From Paenalcaligenes hominis_A (lineage in GTDB: Bacteria; Pseudomonadota; Gammaproteobacteria; Burkholderiales; Burkholderiaceae_B): DNA of 64,000 nt. Each line of letters begins with the position of its first letter. The stretch's first letter is position 1. The stretch covers positions 372,001-436,000 of the forward strand of contig NZ_JBGJKZ010000002.1 in NCBI RefSeq assembly GCF_041359055.1, read 5' to 3'. Positions 17,015 to 26,319 of the stretch are shown in pieces. The position numbers and the translations under genes are program-made. The notes under the pieces are model-generated. The model worked only from the letters and a program-made list of their open reading frames with translations. It searched no databases and was not told the origin of the DNA.

Positions 17015-17154
17015 AATCATAAAGCAAACAGCTTATAAATCAAAGCCCTACCCAAGGTGTAACCGCAGCTCACACACATTGTTATAAATCCACAAACATT
17101 TTTGATCTTTCATCGCTACACTAAAGGCATTAGCATGATCTTTAGGAGTAAAAG

Positions 17155-17466
17155 ATGAGATTCCCTACGTGGTTAATAGCTTGTGCACTATTAACTGTGC
17201 CTTTTACAGCCAGCGCTGACCGGTGGCACACAGACTTTGACCGTGGCTATTACGGCGGCAAAGGCAAATACGAATACTGGGATGGCAACTGCAAAGTAAA
17301 GCGCGAATTCAAGAAAAACGGGCGCTATAAAGAAAAAAGAGACTGCAGACCACGGGCTCGTTATGCGCCACCACGTCACCGTCCTCACCACTCAGACCGT
17401 CAATACAGTAGTGGTATTAATATTCCAGCTATTATTATTGAACCCATTATCCGTATTGGTCGCTAA
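17155..17466 (+). CDS. Small basic secreted protein, unknown function
   Basis: A 103-residue protein with a clear signal peptide (MRFPTWLIACALLTVPFTASA, cleavage near residue 21). The mature part has a Gly/Tyr-rich stretch, GYYGGKGKYEYWDG, two Cys (CKVKREF and DCRPRAR) that could form a disulfide, a run rich in Arg, His and Pro, and a hydrophobic end (SGINIPAIIIEPIIRIG). AGGAG lies about 6 bases before the ATG and a strong terminator follows, so it looks like a real single-gene unit. No family was recognised. A periplasmic or outer-surface location is inferred from the signal peptide. Confidence 0.7.
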   Translation: MRFPTWLIACALLTVPFTASADRWHTDFDRGYYGGKGKYEYWDGNCKVKREFKKNGRYKEKRDCRPRARYAPPRHRPHHSDRQYSSGINIPAIIIEPIIRIGR

Positions 17467-17469
17467 CGT

Positions 17470-17508
17470 ATCCGTGTGGTAATTCAATGACAACCACACG
17501 GATTTTTT
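17470..17508 (+). terminator. Rho-independent terminator
   Basis: ATCCGTGTGGT (17470-17480) pairs with ACCACACGGAT (17493-17503 approximately), followed by a T-run. It ends the small secreted-protein gene and lies just before the 3' end of the minus-strand iron transporter. Confidence 0.85.
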
Positions 17509-17524
17509 ATAGCTTCACTGGCTT

Positions 17525-18313
17525 TCAAGCGGCTTCACCACGGGTGAAAGCTTGAGCGCGTTGCGTCATCAACGCTTCACGCCGGATAAAATCCGACACA
17601 AATTCATTAACTGGGTTGTGATGCAGTCCATAGGCGGTGTCCCATTGCACAATAACCCCGTCTTGCATCACCCCAATTCGATCGGCAATAGCAAAGGCTT
17701 CGGCTTGGTTATGGGTAACTAAAATCGCAGTTAAACCTGTTTTTTGTAAAATTTCTCGAACCTCAAACGCTAAGCGTTCACGCGTGTCCACATCTAAATT
17801 AGAAAATGGCTCATCCAGCAATAATAAAGAGGGCTCTGGCGCAAGAGCACGAGCCAAAGCCACGCGTTGTTGCTGACCGCCAGATAATTCATGTGGATAA
17901 CGTTGCGCTAGGGTTTCAAGCCCAACTAAATGAAGCATTTCTTCAATGCGTTGACGACGAGCCTGTTTAGTTTGCTTGCGTAGGCCAAAGCCTATGTTTT
18001 TCTCTACACTGAGATGCGGAAAGAGGGCATAGTCTTGAAACATCATGCCCACTTGTCTTTTCTCAGGCACCACACTGTGTTCGGGCGTAGATAACACCTG
18101 TTGATTAAGTTTAATCACACCGTGCCGTAGCGGCTCAAACCCAGCAATAGCGCGTAATACCGTAGTTTTCCCACACCCTGAAGCACCTAGCAAGCAGCCA
18201 ATATGGCCTTGATCTAGCTGCAAATTTAATTGATCCACTACCGTTTTTAAACCCTCTGGCGTGTTGTAGGCCAGAGAGATATTTTGTAAATGAAGAAAAG
18301 CAGAAGAGGTCAT
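17525..18313 (-). CDS. fbpC: Fe3+ ABC transporter ATP-binding protein
   Basis: About 262 residues from ATG 18313 (MTSSAFLHLQ), preceded by a GGGTGGG ribosome site; a longer in-frame start at 18331 would overlap the permease. ABC ATPase motifs are Walker A GASGCGKTT (about 43-51), LSGGQQQR, and Walker B LLLDEPFSNLD. It powers uptake of ferric iron through FbpB with FbpA as the periplasmic binder. It is the last gene of fbpABC, 10 bp after the permease stop. The class also includes spermidine and thiamine transporters, but the operon partners indicate iron. Confidence 0.9.
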   Translation of the reverse strand: MTSSAFLHLQNISLAYNTPEGLKTVVDQLNLQLDQGHIGCLLGASGCGKTTVLRAIAGFEPLRHGVIKLNQQVLSTPEHSVVPEKRQVGMMFQDYALFPHLSVEKNIGFGLRKQTKQARRQRIEEMLHLVGLETLAQRYPHELSGGQQQRVALARALAPEPSLLLLDEPFSNLDVDTRERLAFEVREILQKTGLTAILVTHNQAEAFAIADRIGVMQDGVIVQWDTAYGLHHNPVNEFVSDFIRREALMTQRAQAFTRGEAA

Positions 18314-18323
18314 GAATCCCACC

Positions 18324-20039
18324 CTAAGCACGTAATGTTTTCAATTGAGAGCGCGCTAAAATAATTACGGGTAAAAGCCCGGCCAGCACAATAGCCAAAG
18401 CAGCCACTGCACCTTCTTCATAGGTGCCTCGAGCCGCTTCGGCATATAACCAGGTCGCCAGTGTTTCAAAGTTCATTGGGCGTAGCAGCAACGTAGCGGG
18501 AAGCTCTTTCATAGCATCCACAAAAATCAATAGCGCTGCCGCCCCAAGCGCAGGGCGTAACAAAGGCAAGTGAACCCGCTTTAATGTGCTGGCTGGTGTT
18601 TCACCTAAAAGCCTAGAAGCCTGCTCTAAAGAAGGGGGAATGCGTGCAAGCCCAGCCTCTGTACCACCGATCGCAATGGCGAGGAAGCGGATCACATAAG
18701 CCAGCACCAGCGCTGTCATGGTCCCCATTAAATAAAGTTGGGGTGGCGTTTCCTGAAACCAGTTTATTACCTGGTTAATACCAGCATCGACCCACACTAA
18801 GGGTGTGAGCAAACCAATGGCCAAAACCGTACCAGGCACAGCATACCCAATGGAGGCTAGCTTAGCCAACAAATGGCTAAACGTATTTTTTTGACCATAA
18901 CGTACTGTTCGAGCGGCCCACGCCACAATCAACCCCGCCGCAATGGTTACTACCGTAGCAACCAAAGCAATGGATACGGTGTTCCAAGCGCTCGCAATCA
19001 GTTGAGTCGATACGGCTCCTGTTTGTTTTAAGTGTTTAATCGTTTGGCTAAATAAATACCACGCAGGCGCAATAAAACCAATGATCACAGGAATCCAACC
19101 TAAAGCCATAGCTATCAATGCAGCGCCCCCTTTTAAAGCAAATGGCTGCACAGGATGCGAGCGTTGATTTTGGCTATAGCGTTGATGGCGTCGGCCGTAA
19201 CGCTCGATGCTGATAAGCGTAGCGACTAATAACAGCATAGACAAGGCGATTTGGGCCGCTCCAGCCAAATCGGAACGGGTCACCCAAGTGGTATAAATGG
19301 AAACGGTTAATGTTTGAATACCTAAAAACTCCGAGGCACCAATATCATTTAAGGTTTCGAGCAAGGCCAAGCTGACACCTACAGCAACAGCCGGGCGGGC
19401 CATTGGTAATGCTACGCGGTAAAACACACTACGCTGACTTTCGCCTAGAACGCGTGCGGCCTCAAGCAGGCTAGCGGCTTGGGTAGCAAACATAGCTCGG
19501 GTGCTTAAATACACGTAGGGGTACAACACAAAACCAAGTAAAAAAATAGCGCCTGCTAAAGAGCGTATATCGGGCAAGCGAAACTGACGCGGACTACTGT
19601 AACCCAGCAATTCCCGAATGATGGTCTGTACTGGTCCAATGGGGTGCAAAATATCCAAATAAGCAAAAGCGACTATATACGTCGGTACTGCTAGGGGTAG
19701 CAACAACGCCCATGACAAAATGCCACGCGTAGGGAATTGGTATGCCGTAATCAGCCATGCGCTGCCCACCCCTAAAGCCGTAACCAGTACACCCACACCG
19801 ATTAATAAAACCAAGGTATTGCTGAAAGCCGTGGGCAGCACATGTTGCAATAAATGCTGCCAATGATCGGTAGCGCCTTGTAAGCTGTGCCAACCAAGCA
19901 CTACAACGGGAGCTAAAACAATAAAAGTAATGAGTAACGAGCTGACTGTCCAGCCTGAGCTCACGCCATAGTGCGCACGCATAAAAATTGTAGAAAAAAC
20001 AGATTGATAAATACACAGAAGCCGCTGAGTCAATGTCAT
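18324..20039 (-). CDS. fbpB: Fe3+ ABC transporter permease (fused two-domain)
   Basis: About 571 residues from ATG 20039 (MTLTQRLLCIYQ). A TTG at 20093 would give 18 more residues and overlap fbpA out of frame, so it is less likely. The protein holds two binding-protein-dependent permease domains in tandem, each with about six membrane segments and an EAA-loop motif (EAARVLGESQRSVF in the first half, EQASRLLGETPASTL in the second). This fused form is usual for the FbpB class of iron permeases. It lies between fbpA and fbpC. Confidence 0.9.
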   Translation of the reverse strand: MTLTQRLLCIYQSVFSTIFMRAHYGVSSGWTVSSLLITFIVLAPVVVLGWHSLQGATDHWQHLLQHVLPTAFSNTLVLLIGVGVLVTALGVGSAWLITAYQFPTRGILSWALLLPLAVPTYIVAFAYLDILHPIGPVQTIIRELLGYSSPRQFRLPDIRSLAGAIFLLGFVLYPYVYLSTRAMFATQAASLLEAARVLGESQRSVFYRVALPMARPAVAVGVSLALLETLNDIGASEFLGIQTLTVSIYTTWVTRSDLAGAAQIALSMLLLVATLISIERYGRRHQRYSQNQRSHPVQPFALKGGAALIAMALGWIPVIIGFIAPAWYLFSQTIKHLKQTGAVSTQLIASAWNTVSIALVATVVTIAAGLIVAWAARTVRYGQKNTFSHLLAKLASIGYAVPGTVLAIGLLTPLVWVDAGINQVINWFQETPPQLYLMGTMTALVLAYVIRFLAIAIGGTEAGLARIPPSLEQASRLLGETPASTLKRVHLPLLRPALGAAALLIFVDAMKELPATLLLRPMNFETLATWLYAEAARGTYEEGAVAALAIVLAGLLPVIILARSQLKTLRA

Positions 20040-20076
20040 AGACTCAGCGGCCACAAGCGACGACGTAGAGTTGACC

Positions 20077-21117
20077 TTAGTTGTTGAATCCAACTTTATC
20101 TACGAGCTCGCTTGCCTGCTTGCGGTGTTTGGCTATTTCAGTGAGGTCTAGATTGTCGACCTTTAGCTCACCAAAACTAGCCACTGTAGGATCTAGCTCT
20201 ACACCTGCTTTAACAGGATATTCGTAATTGGCCTTGGCGTACAGATTTTGGGCTTTATCAGACACCAAGTACTCAAGTAAACGCACAGCGTTGTCTTTAT
20301 TGGGCGAATTCTTCGCTAGAGCTGCGCCGGAAATATTAACATGTGTACCACCGCTTTCTTTAAAAGTAGGGCGAACGACTTTAATGGCTTCGCCCCATTT
20401 GTAGGAGTCTGAACCTGGCTCGGCGTTTTTCATGCGACCCACGTAGTACGCATTAGCAATACCCACATCACAAATACCGCCTAAAATATCACGAGCCACA
20501 TCGCGATCTCCCCCAGCAGCGGGACGACCTAGATTGTTTTTTACGTCTTTAAGCCACTGCTCGGTGGCCTCGACACCGTTGTGGGCAATCATGGCTGCAA
20601 TTAAAGCGGTATTGTAAGGATGCTGCCCAGAACGAATACACACTTTGCCTTTCCAACGGGGATCGGCAAAATCTTCATAGGTAAGAGCGGTCACATCGTT
20701 AAGATCCGTAGCCACATAACCCACACGATCGCGCATAGACAAGGTAAACCATTGGTTATCTTTACCGCGTAAGTTAGCGGGGATGGCTTCAGCCAGAACA
20801 TCAGACTCTACAGGCTGTGTGATGCCTGCCTCGACCAAATCGAGCAAGTTACCGATATCCACCGTCATGAGAATATCTGCAGGCGACTGCGCCCCTTCGG
20901 TTTTCACGCGTTCAATTAAGCCATCTTTAACAAATACCGTGTTGACTTTAATATTGGTGTCAGCGGTGAAGGTTTCCAATATAGGCAAAATTAAATTGGG
21001 TTCACGAGTTGTGTAAATATTAATTTCTTCGGCAGCGAATACCGGCGCTGCACTCAATGCAACCGATGACAAAACCAAGCCACCCATAAGGGCACGCAGT
21101 GAATAATTCAAACGCAT
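20077..21117 (-). CDS. fbpA: Fe3+ ABC transporter periplasmic binding protein
   Basis: A 346-residue ferric-ion binding protein. The signal peptide ends near VFAAEE (cleavage about residue 28). The mature start EINIYTTREPNL is characteristic of FbpA/FutA proteins, and the tandem Tyr224-Tyr225 in IANAYYVGRM corresponds to the iron-binding tyrosines of the family. A palindromic Fur-type box lies about 41 bp upstream, so the operon is likely repressed by Fur when iron is plentiful. It leads the fbpABC operon on the minus strand. Confidence 0.92.
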   Translation of the reverse strand: MRLNYSLRALMGGLVLSSVALSAAPVFAAEEINIYTTREPNLILPILETFTADTNIKVNTVFVKDGLIERVKTEGAQSPADILMTVDIGNLLDLVEAGITQPVESDVLAEAIPANLRGKDNQWFTLSMRDRVGYVATDLNDVTALTYEDFADPRWKGKVCIRSGQHPYNTALIAAMIAHNGVEATEQWLKDVKNNLGRPAAGGDRDVARDILGGICDVGIANAYYVGRMKNAEPGSDSYKWGEAIKVVRPTFKESGGTHVNISGAALAKNSPNKDNAVRLLEYLVSDKAQNLYAKANYEYPVKAGVELDPTVASFGELKVDNLDLTEIAKHRKQASELVDKVGFNN

Positions 21118-21157
21118 TCAGAAACTCCACCAAAGAGTAAAATAGAAAGTCAAGCTA

Positions 21158-21176
21158 AATGATAATTATTATCATC
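21158..21176. promoter_or_regulatory. Fur box upstream of fbpABC
   Basis: ATGATAAT-T-ATTATCAT (21159-21175) is a perfect 17-bp palindrome closely matching the classical Fur consensus (repeated GATAAT units). It lies 41 bp before the fbpA start and in the shared region with the plus-strand fpr gene, which begins 212 bp away. Confidence 0.85.
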
Positions 21177-21387
21177 ATGTTTGTGCGAGAATAGCAAGGC
21201 TAGACCCAAGTTGCAAGGACTTATGCCCTGATGTGCCCACTTTAGGAAACTTCTAACGCTATTTTTGATCTGAATTAATAACCTTGTAAAAATTTGGCTT
21301 ATTTGCACTACGTTCATGTCCTATTAGGGTTATCCCCTCAATACGAGTTAAACTAGTCATTATTACTTTTATTACTAAACTAGACCT

Positions 21388-22164
21388 ATGGCAGCTTTTA
21401 ATACAGAAACTGTACTAAGCGTACATCACTGGAACGACACCTTATTCTCTTTTACAACCACACGCGATGCCGCACTGCGTTTCACCAATGGCCATTTTGT
21501 GATGATTGGTCTTGAGGTAGACGGTAAACCATTAATGCGTGCTTATAGTGTTGCCAGTCCCAACTATGCTGAAGAGCTCGAGTTTCTTAGCATTAAAGTT
21601 CAAAACGGCCCACTCACATCACGCTTGCAGCATTTAAAAGTAGGTGATGAAATTCTCATGAGCCGCAAACCCGTCGGCACGCTTGTTGTGGATGATTTAC
21701 GTGCAGGCCGCAACCTGTATTTGTTTGGTACAGGCACAGGTCTAGCGCCGTACATGAGCATTATTCAAGATCCAGAAACCTACGAACGTTTTGAAAAAGT
21801 AGTACTGGTTCATGGTGTACGCTACGTAAGCGAATTAGCTTACCGCGACTATATTGAAAATGAGCTACCCAATCACGAATATTTCGGTGAGCTCATCCGC
21901 GAAAAACTCATTTATTATCCAACGGTTACTCGTGAGCCGTTCCGCAACGAGGGTCGCATCACCACACTGATCAATAGTGGGAAATTTTTCACCGATATCG
22001 GTTTACCTGAAATTGACCCAGAGCATGATCGCGCCATGATTTGTGGTAGCCCAGCGATGCTTGAAGACATCAGTCAGCTTTTAAATGAACGCGGTCTATC
22101 TATTTCCCCCGGAGTAGGGCAACCCGGCGACTACGTAATTGAACGTGCTTTCGTCGAGAAATAA
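21388..22164 (+). CDS. fpr: Ferredoxin-NADP+ reductase
   Basis: A 258-residue FAD enzyme moving electrons between NADPH and ferredoxin or flavodoxin. The FAD-binding motif RAYSVASP is near residues 51-58, an NADP pocket GTGTGLAPYMSII near 111-123, and a C-terminal CGSPAML segment followed by the GQPGDYVIERAFVEK end typical of bacterial Fpr. It is divergent from fbpABC across a region with a Fur box. In related bacteria Fpr serves oxidative-stress defence and iron release, which matches the neighbouring oxyR and dps. Iron control of this gene is possible but not shown. Confidence 0.92.
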   Translation: MAAFNTETVLSVHHWNDTLFSFTTTRDAALRFTNGHFVMIGLEVDGKPLMRAYSVASPNYAEELEFLSIKVQNGPLTSRLQHLKVGDEILMSRKPVGTLVVDDLRAGRNLYLFGTGTGLAPYMSIIQDPETYERFEKVVLVHGVRYVSELAYRDYIENELPNHEYFGELIREKLIYYPTVTREPFRNEGRITTLINSGKFFTDIGLPEIDPEHDRAMICGSPAMLEDISQLLNERGLSISPGVGQPGDYVIERAFVEK

Positions 22165-22241
22165 GCAGCCATTTGCTTGTTAAAATAGGCGGTTGCTGCG
22201 TAAAATCAAATTTGTACTAATTTTTTGCCTAAAGGCCTTTC

Positions 22242-22628
22242 ATGAGTAAAGAAATTATTCAAACAGATGCAGCACCTGCCGCAGTAGGTCCCTACTCACA
22301 AGCCGTGGCTGTGCCAAACGGTAAAATGGTTTTTACCTCTGGGCAAATTGGCCTAGACCCTAAAACGGGCGAACTCGTGTCAGATAACTTTGAAGCCCAA
22401 GTGCGTCAGTGTTTCACCAATTTATCTGCTGTTATTCAGGCCGCAGGTGGTAGCCTAGAAAACATAGTCAAATTTAATCTATACCTGACTGATCTCAGTA
22501 AGTTTGCAAGTGTAAACGCCATCATGACAGAGCTCATGCCCCAACCTTATGCTGCACGTTCTACTCTAGGCGTTGCCAGCCTACCTAAAAACGCTCAGTT
22601 TGAGGTTGAAGCCATTTTAGTCATCTAA
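22242..22628 (+). CDS. ridA: RidA-family reactive imine deaminase
   Basis: A 128-residue RidA/YjgF protein, which hydrolyses reactive 2-aminoacrylate-type enamines and imines from PLP enzymes. The N-terminus reads DAAPAAVGPYSQAV, and the active-site region includes the conserved Arg in YAARSTLGVASLP near residue 105 and the C-terminal Glu in FEVEAILVI. Length is standard for the trimeric family. It is followed 17 bp later by recG on the same strand, a pairing seen in other Burkholderiales. Confidence 0.92.
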   Translation: MSKEIIQTDAAPAAVGPYSQAVAVPNGKMVFTSGQIGLDPKTGELVSDNFEAQVRQCFTNLSAVIQAAGGSLENIVKFNLYLTDLSKFASVNAIMTELMPQPYAARSTLGVASLPKNAQFEVEAILVI

Positions 22629-22645
22629 TTACAGCGTCTTTAGTC

Positions 22646-24709
22646 TTGGCGGACACTACTCAAAAAAAAACATCGAAAAAACCCACGCAAGCGCAATTGC
22701 TCGAACGCTTGGGCTTGGTGCAAGATATGGATTTTATCGTGCACTTGCCCTTGCGATACGAAGATCAAACGCAAATTCACGAAATTGCCACTTTAGCTAT
22801 TGGTGAATATGCACAGATCGAAGGCACGGTGGTGCAACAACACATTTTGCAACGCCCTCGAAAGCAATTACAAGCTCTGGTTCGTGATCATACTGGCGAG
22901 CTTTTAGTTCGCCTTTTACATTTTTACCCAAATCAAATTAACCAATTTGCCGAGGGCAATTTTATTCGTTTACGTGGCGAAGTACGACGCGGTTTTCAAA
23001 CTGCAATTGAAATGGTACACCCAAAGGTGTCGCAAGCCGGTGCACCTTTATCACAAACCCTAACCCCTATTTATCCCACCACCGAAGGTTTAACTCAGCC
23101 TAGTTTACGCAAAGCGATCCTAGCCGCATTAGATCGTGCTAGCTTAACGGATACGCTTTCAGATGCCATTCGCCAACGCTATGGGCTGTTGGATTTTGCC
23201 AGTGCGGTCACCCAATTGCATTACCCCGCAGTGGAGCAAAGCGCTGCACTATTAAATCAAACCCACCCAGCATGGGACCGTATAAAGTTTGATGAACTAC
23301 TTGCTCAACAGCTGTCCTTAACAGCAGCACGAGCGCGACGAGCTCTACTGAAAGCACCATCGATTGCGCCTACGCGCCATCTTGCAACCCAGTTAGAAAA
23401 AAAATTAGGTTTTCAGTTAACCCAAGCTCAACAACGCGTCATTGCTGAAATCAGTACCGACTTACAGCGCCACCAGCCCATGAACCGTTTGCTACAAGGC
23501 GATGTGGGCAGTGGAAAAACCATTGTGGCTGCGTTTGCTGCTTTGCAGGCCCTAGAGCATGGCTTTCAAGTCGCTTTAATGGCACCCACCGAATTACTAG
23601 CAGAACAGCATCAACAAAAGCTTAATGCTTGGTTAGAACCATTGGGCATACAAGTGGATTGGCTAAGCGGTAGTTTAACGCCTGCACAAAAACGCCATGC
23701 CCACGAGCGAGTAGCCACAGGCGCAAGTCAACTTATAGTAGGTACCCAAGCCTTAATTCAAGAGGCGGTGCAATTTCATCGCTTAGGGCTTGTCATTTTA
23801 GATGAGCAACACCGTTTTGGCGTAGAGCAGCGTCTAGCATTAAGCCGTAAGGGCACCCAAAGCCTACAAGACTTAGGAGCAGAGCTCTTACCGCATCAAC
23901 TCAACATGAGTGCTACACCTATACCACGCACCTTAGCTCTTACTTTTTACTCTGATCTAGATGTGTCGGTAATTGATGAGCTACCACCAGGCCGTACCCC
24001 TATTCAAACTAAATTGCTTTCTGCTGATAGACGATTAGAAATGATGGATCGTGTTCGTTTAGCAGTTCAAGAGGGGCAACAAGTCTACTGGGTCTGCCCA
24101 TTAGTAGAGGAAAGCGAGGCACTACAGCTGGAAACCGCGGTGGATACCTATGAGCAGATGGCGCTAGAGCTAGCCCCATTACGTGTGGGCTTACTGCATG
24201 GGCGCATGAGTGCAACTGAAAAACATCAGGTTATGGAAGCCTTTAGGGCTGCAGAGCTTGATGTGCTTGTCGCCACCACAGTCATTGAAGTGGGAGTTGA
24301 TGTGCCAAATGCTACCATTATGGTAATAGAGCACGCCGAGCGTTATGGTCTAGCACAACTGCATCAGTTACGAGGGCGAGTGGGGCGCGGTCACAAAGCC
24401 TCTTTTTGTGTGTTAATGTACCAACCCCCTTTATCTGCCATTGCACGCGAACGTCTACGAGCCATGTACGAAACCACAGATGGTTTTGAAATAGCACAAC
24501 GCGATTTAACTCTACGTGGGCCGGGTGAATTTCTGGGTGTGCGCCAGTCGGGGCAGATGCTCTTGCGTTTTGCTAACTTAGATCAAGACAGTGAGCTCAT
24601 CCATCAAGCCAAAGAGTGTGCTGCTTACCTTTATCAACATCATCCTGACCAAGCCGCTGCGCATGTGCTGCGCTGGTTGGGTGCAAAAGAAGAATTTTTA
24701 CGTGGTTAA
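22646..24709 (+). CDS. recG: ATP-dependent DNA helicase RecG
   Basis: A 687-residue fork-remodelling helicase. The N-terminal wedge/OB domain (about 60-150) precedes an SF2 motor with Walker A GDVGSGKT (Lys291), the DEQH box at 386-389, SATPIPRTLALTFY and the ARGP-type QLRGRVGRG region. The start used is TTG at 22646, since no ATG lies before the conserved N-terminal helix; it has no strong ribosome site, so expression may be coupled to ridA. The stop abuts the oxyR ATG, so recG-oxyR form one transcript. Confidence 0.94.
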   Translation: MADTTQKKTSKKPTQAQLLERLGLVQDMDFIVHLPLRYEDQTQIHEIATLAIGEYAQIEGTVVQQHILQRPRKQLQALVRDHTGELLVRLLHFYPNQINQFAEGNFIRLRGEVRRGFQTAIEMVHPKVSQAGAPLSQTLTPIYPTTEGLTQPSLRKAILAALDRASLTDTLSDAIRQRYGLLDFASAVTQLHYPAVEQSAALLNQTHPAWDRIKFDELLAQQLSLTAARARRALLKAPSIAPTRHLATQLEKKLGFQLTQAQQRVIAEISTDLQRHQPMNRLLQGDVGSGKTIVAAFAALQALEHGFQVALMAPTELLAEQHQQKLNAWLEPLGIQVDWLSGSLTPAQKRHAHERVATGASQLIVGTQALIQEAVQFHRLGLVILDEQHRFGVEQRLALSRKGTQSLQDLGAELLPHQLNMSATPIPRTLALTFYSDLDVSVIDELPPGRTPIQTKLLSADRRLEMMDRVRLAVQEGQQVYWVCPLVEESEALQLETAVDTYEQMALELAPLRVGLLHGRMSATEKHQVMEAFRAAELDVLVATTVIEVGVDVPNATIMVIEHAERYGLAQLHQLRGRVGRGHKASFCVLMYQPPLSAIARERLRAMYETTDGFEIAQRDLTLRGPGEFLGVRQSGQMLLRFANLDQDSELIHQAKECAAYLYQHHPDQAAAHVLRWLGAKEEFLRG

Positions 24710-25633
24710 ATGACTCTTACTGAACTTAAATATATTGTTGCGGTAGCCAGAGAGCGCCATTTTGGGCGAGCTGCTGAGGCCTGTTACGTCAGCCAACCCA
24801 CGCTGTCAGTGGCAATACGTAAACTAGAAGAAGAGCTCGATGTCACCATTTTCGAGCGTGGTGGGGCCGAAGTAGGCATTACACCTATTGGGCTGCGCAT
24901 TATTGAGCAAGCCCAAAAGGTACTTGAAGAAGGTGCCAATCTAAAAGAAATTGCCAAAGAAGGGCAAAACCCACTAAGTGGGCCTTTACGAGTGGGTATT
25001 ATTTATACGGTAGCACCGTACTTATTGCCCTTATTAGTGCCGCAGCAAATTAAACTAACGCCAAAAATGCCATTGGTCTTACAAGAAAACTATACAGTGC
25101 GCTTGTTAGAACTGCTCCGACAGGGCGAGCTCGATGCTGCTATAGTCGCCTTACCCTTGAACGACAGTGGTTTTATGGTGCGCGAACTGTACGATGAGCC
25201 TTTTGTTGTGGCCGTGCCGCATGGTCACGTATGGAGCGGTCGTGACTACGTCGATGCGTCCGAGCTTAAAGACGAAACCATGTTATTGCTTGGCACAGGG
25301 CATTGCTTTAGGGATCAAGTACTGGATGTTTGCCCCGAGCTTTCTCGGTTTTCAGCCTCCAGTGAAGGAATTCAACGTACATTTGAAGGTTCCTCTTTGG
25401 AAACCATTCGGCATATGGTGGCGACTGGCATTGGTGTAACCGTTTTGCCTGCCACGGCACTAAATAGCACGGTTCAAGACAACGCACTTTTAGATTACAT
25501 TCCTTTTAAAGAACCTGTACCAGATCGCCGTATTGTGCTGGTATGGCGCAAAAGTTTTCCTCGAGCAGCTGCTATTGAAGCTCTGGCAGAAGCCATCCTA
25601 AGCTGCGGTTTGAAAAATGTGAATTATTTGTAG
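24710..25633 (+). CDS. oxyR: Peroxide-sensing LysR regulator OxyR
   Basis: A 307-residue LysR-type regulator that senses hydrogen peroxide by forming a disulfide. The N-terminal helix-turn-helix (MTLTELKYIVAVARERHFGRA...) is that of OxyR, and the redox pair is at Cys199 and Cys208 in GHCFRDQVLDVC, the same positions as in E. coli OxyR. It starts immediately after the recG stop. dps follows about 70 bp later; dps is a common OxyR target, so local control is likely. Confidence 0.95.
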   Translation: MTLTELKYIVAVARERHFGRAAEACYVSQPTLSVAIRKLEEELDVTIFERGGAEVGITPIGLRIIEQAQKVLEEGANLKEIAKEGQNPLSGPLRVGIIYTVAPYLLPLLVPQQIKLTPKMPLVLQENYTVRLLELLRQGELDAAIVALPLNDSGFMVRELYDEPFVVAVPHGHVWSGRDYVDASELKDETMLLLGTGHCFRDQVLDVCPELSRFSASSEGIQRTFEGSSLETIRHMVATGIGVTVLPATALNSTVQDNALLDYIPFKEPVPDRRIVLVWRKSFPRAAAIEALAEAILSCGLKNVNYL

Positions 25634-25704
25634 AACAGGGCACTAAACCCATTACACTAGTGTCAGGCGTTTTCGTTTTGCTTTATCAACAAAGGAGTTT
25701 TACT

Positions 25705-26214
25705 ATGGCTAAAAAAGTTAAATCAGATGTAGTTAAGCAAGATAGCATTGCCGTAAACATCGGTATCCCAGCAGAAACACGTGCTCAAGTCGCTACCGAA
25801 CTTTCTAAAGTATTGGCTGACTCATATACGCTGTATCTAATGACGCACAACTTCCACTGGAACGTCACTGGTCCTATGTTTAACACCTTACACACCATGT
25901 TCATGGACCAATACACCGAGCTTTGGCAAGCGCTTGATACTCTAGCTGAACGCATCCGAGCTTTGGGCTTTTTTGCCCCAGGCACGTATGCTGAATTCAC
26001 TAAGCTTTCTTCCATTAAAGAACCCGAGCATGTGCCCAATGCCGAGGAAATGATTCGCTTACTACTTCAAGCAAACGAAGCCGTGGTGTGTACTGCTCGT
26101 GCGGCTTGCGAGAAAGCCGAACAAGCTAGCGACCAGCCTACTGCAGACATTCTCACGCAACGTCTTGATATTCATGAAAAAAACGCATGGATGCTACGTG
26201 CTCTTAGCGCCTAA
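25705..26214 (+). CDS. dps: Dps ferritin-like DNA-protection protein
   Basis: About 169 residues from ATG 25705, preceded by AAGGAG; an upstream in-frame start at 25660 is unlikely. The ferroxidase-centre residues of Dps are visible: His51 in THNFHWNVTGP, His63, and Asp78 and Glu82 in LDTLAERIRALG. Dps dodecamers oxidise and store Fe2+ using peroxide, limiting Fenton damage. It lies directly after oxyR. A palindrome ACACTAGTGT at 25654-25663 precedes it and might be part of a regulatory site. A strong terminator follows. Confidence 0.94.
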   Translation: MAKKVKSDVVKQDSIAVNIGIPAETRAQVATELSKVLADSYTLYLMTHNFHWNVTGPMFNTLHTMFMDQYTELWQALDTLAERIRALGFFAPGTYAEFTKLSSIKEPEHVPNAEEMIRLLLQANEAVVCTARAACEKAEQASDQPTADILTQRLDIHEKNAWMLRALSA

Positions 26215-26223
26215 TTAAGCTCA

Positions 26224-26260
26224 AGCAAAATCTAGTCGTAAACCCTAGATTTTGCTTTCA
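26224..26260 (+). terminator. Rho-independent terminator after dps
   Basis: AGCAAAATCTAG (26224-26235) pairs perfectly with CTAGATTTTGCT (26245-26256) over a 9-base loop, followed by TTCAATTT. It lies 10 bp after the dps stop. Confidence 0.8.
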
Positions 26261-26319
26261 ATTTGCAATAATTAGATTATTTCGGTGTATGCTGTGGTGC
26301 ACTTATTGGAGGTTTTTTT

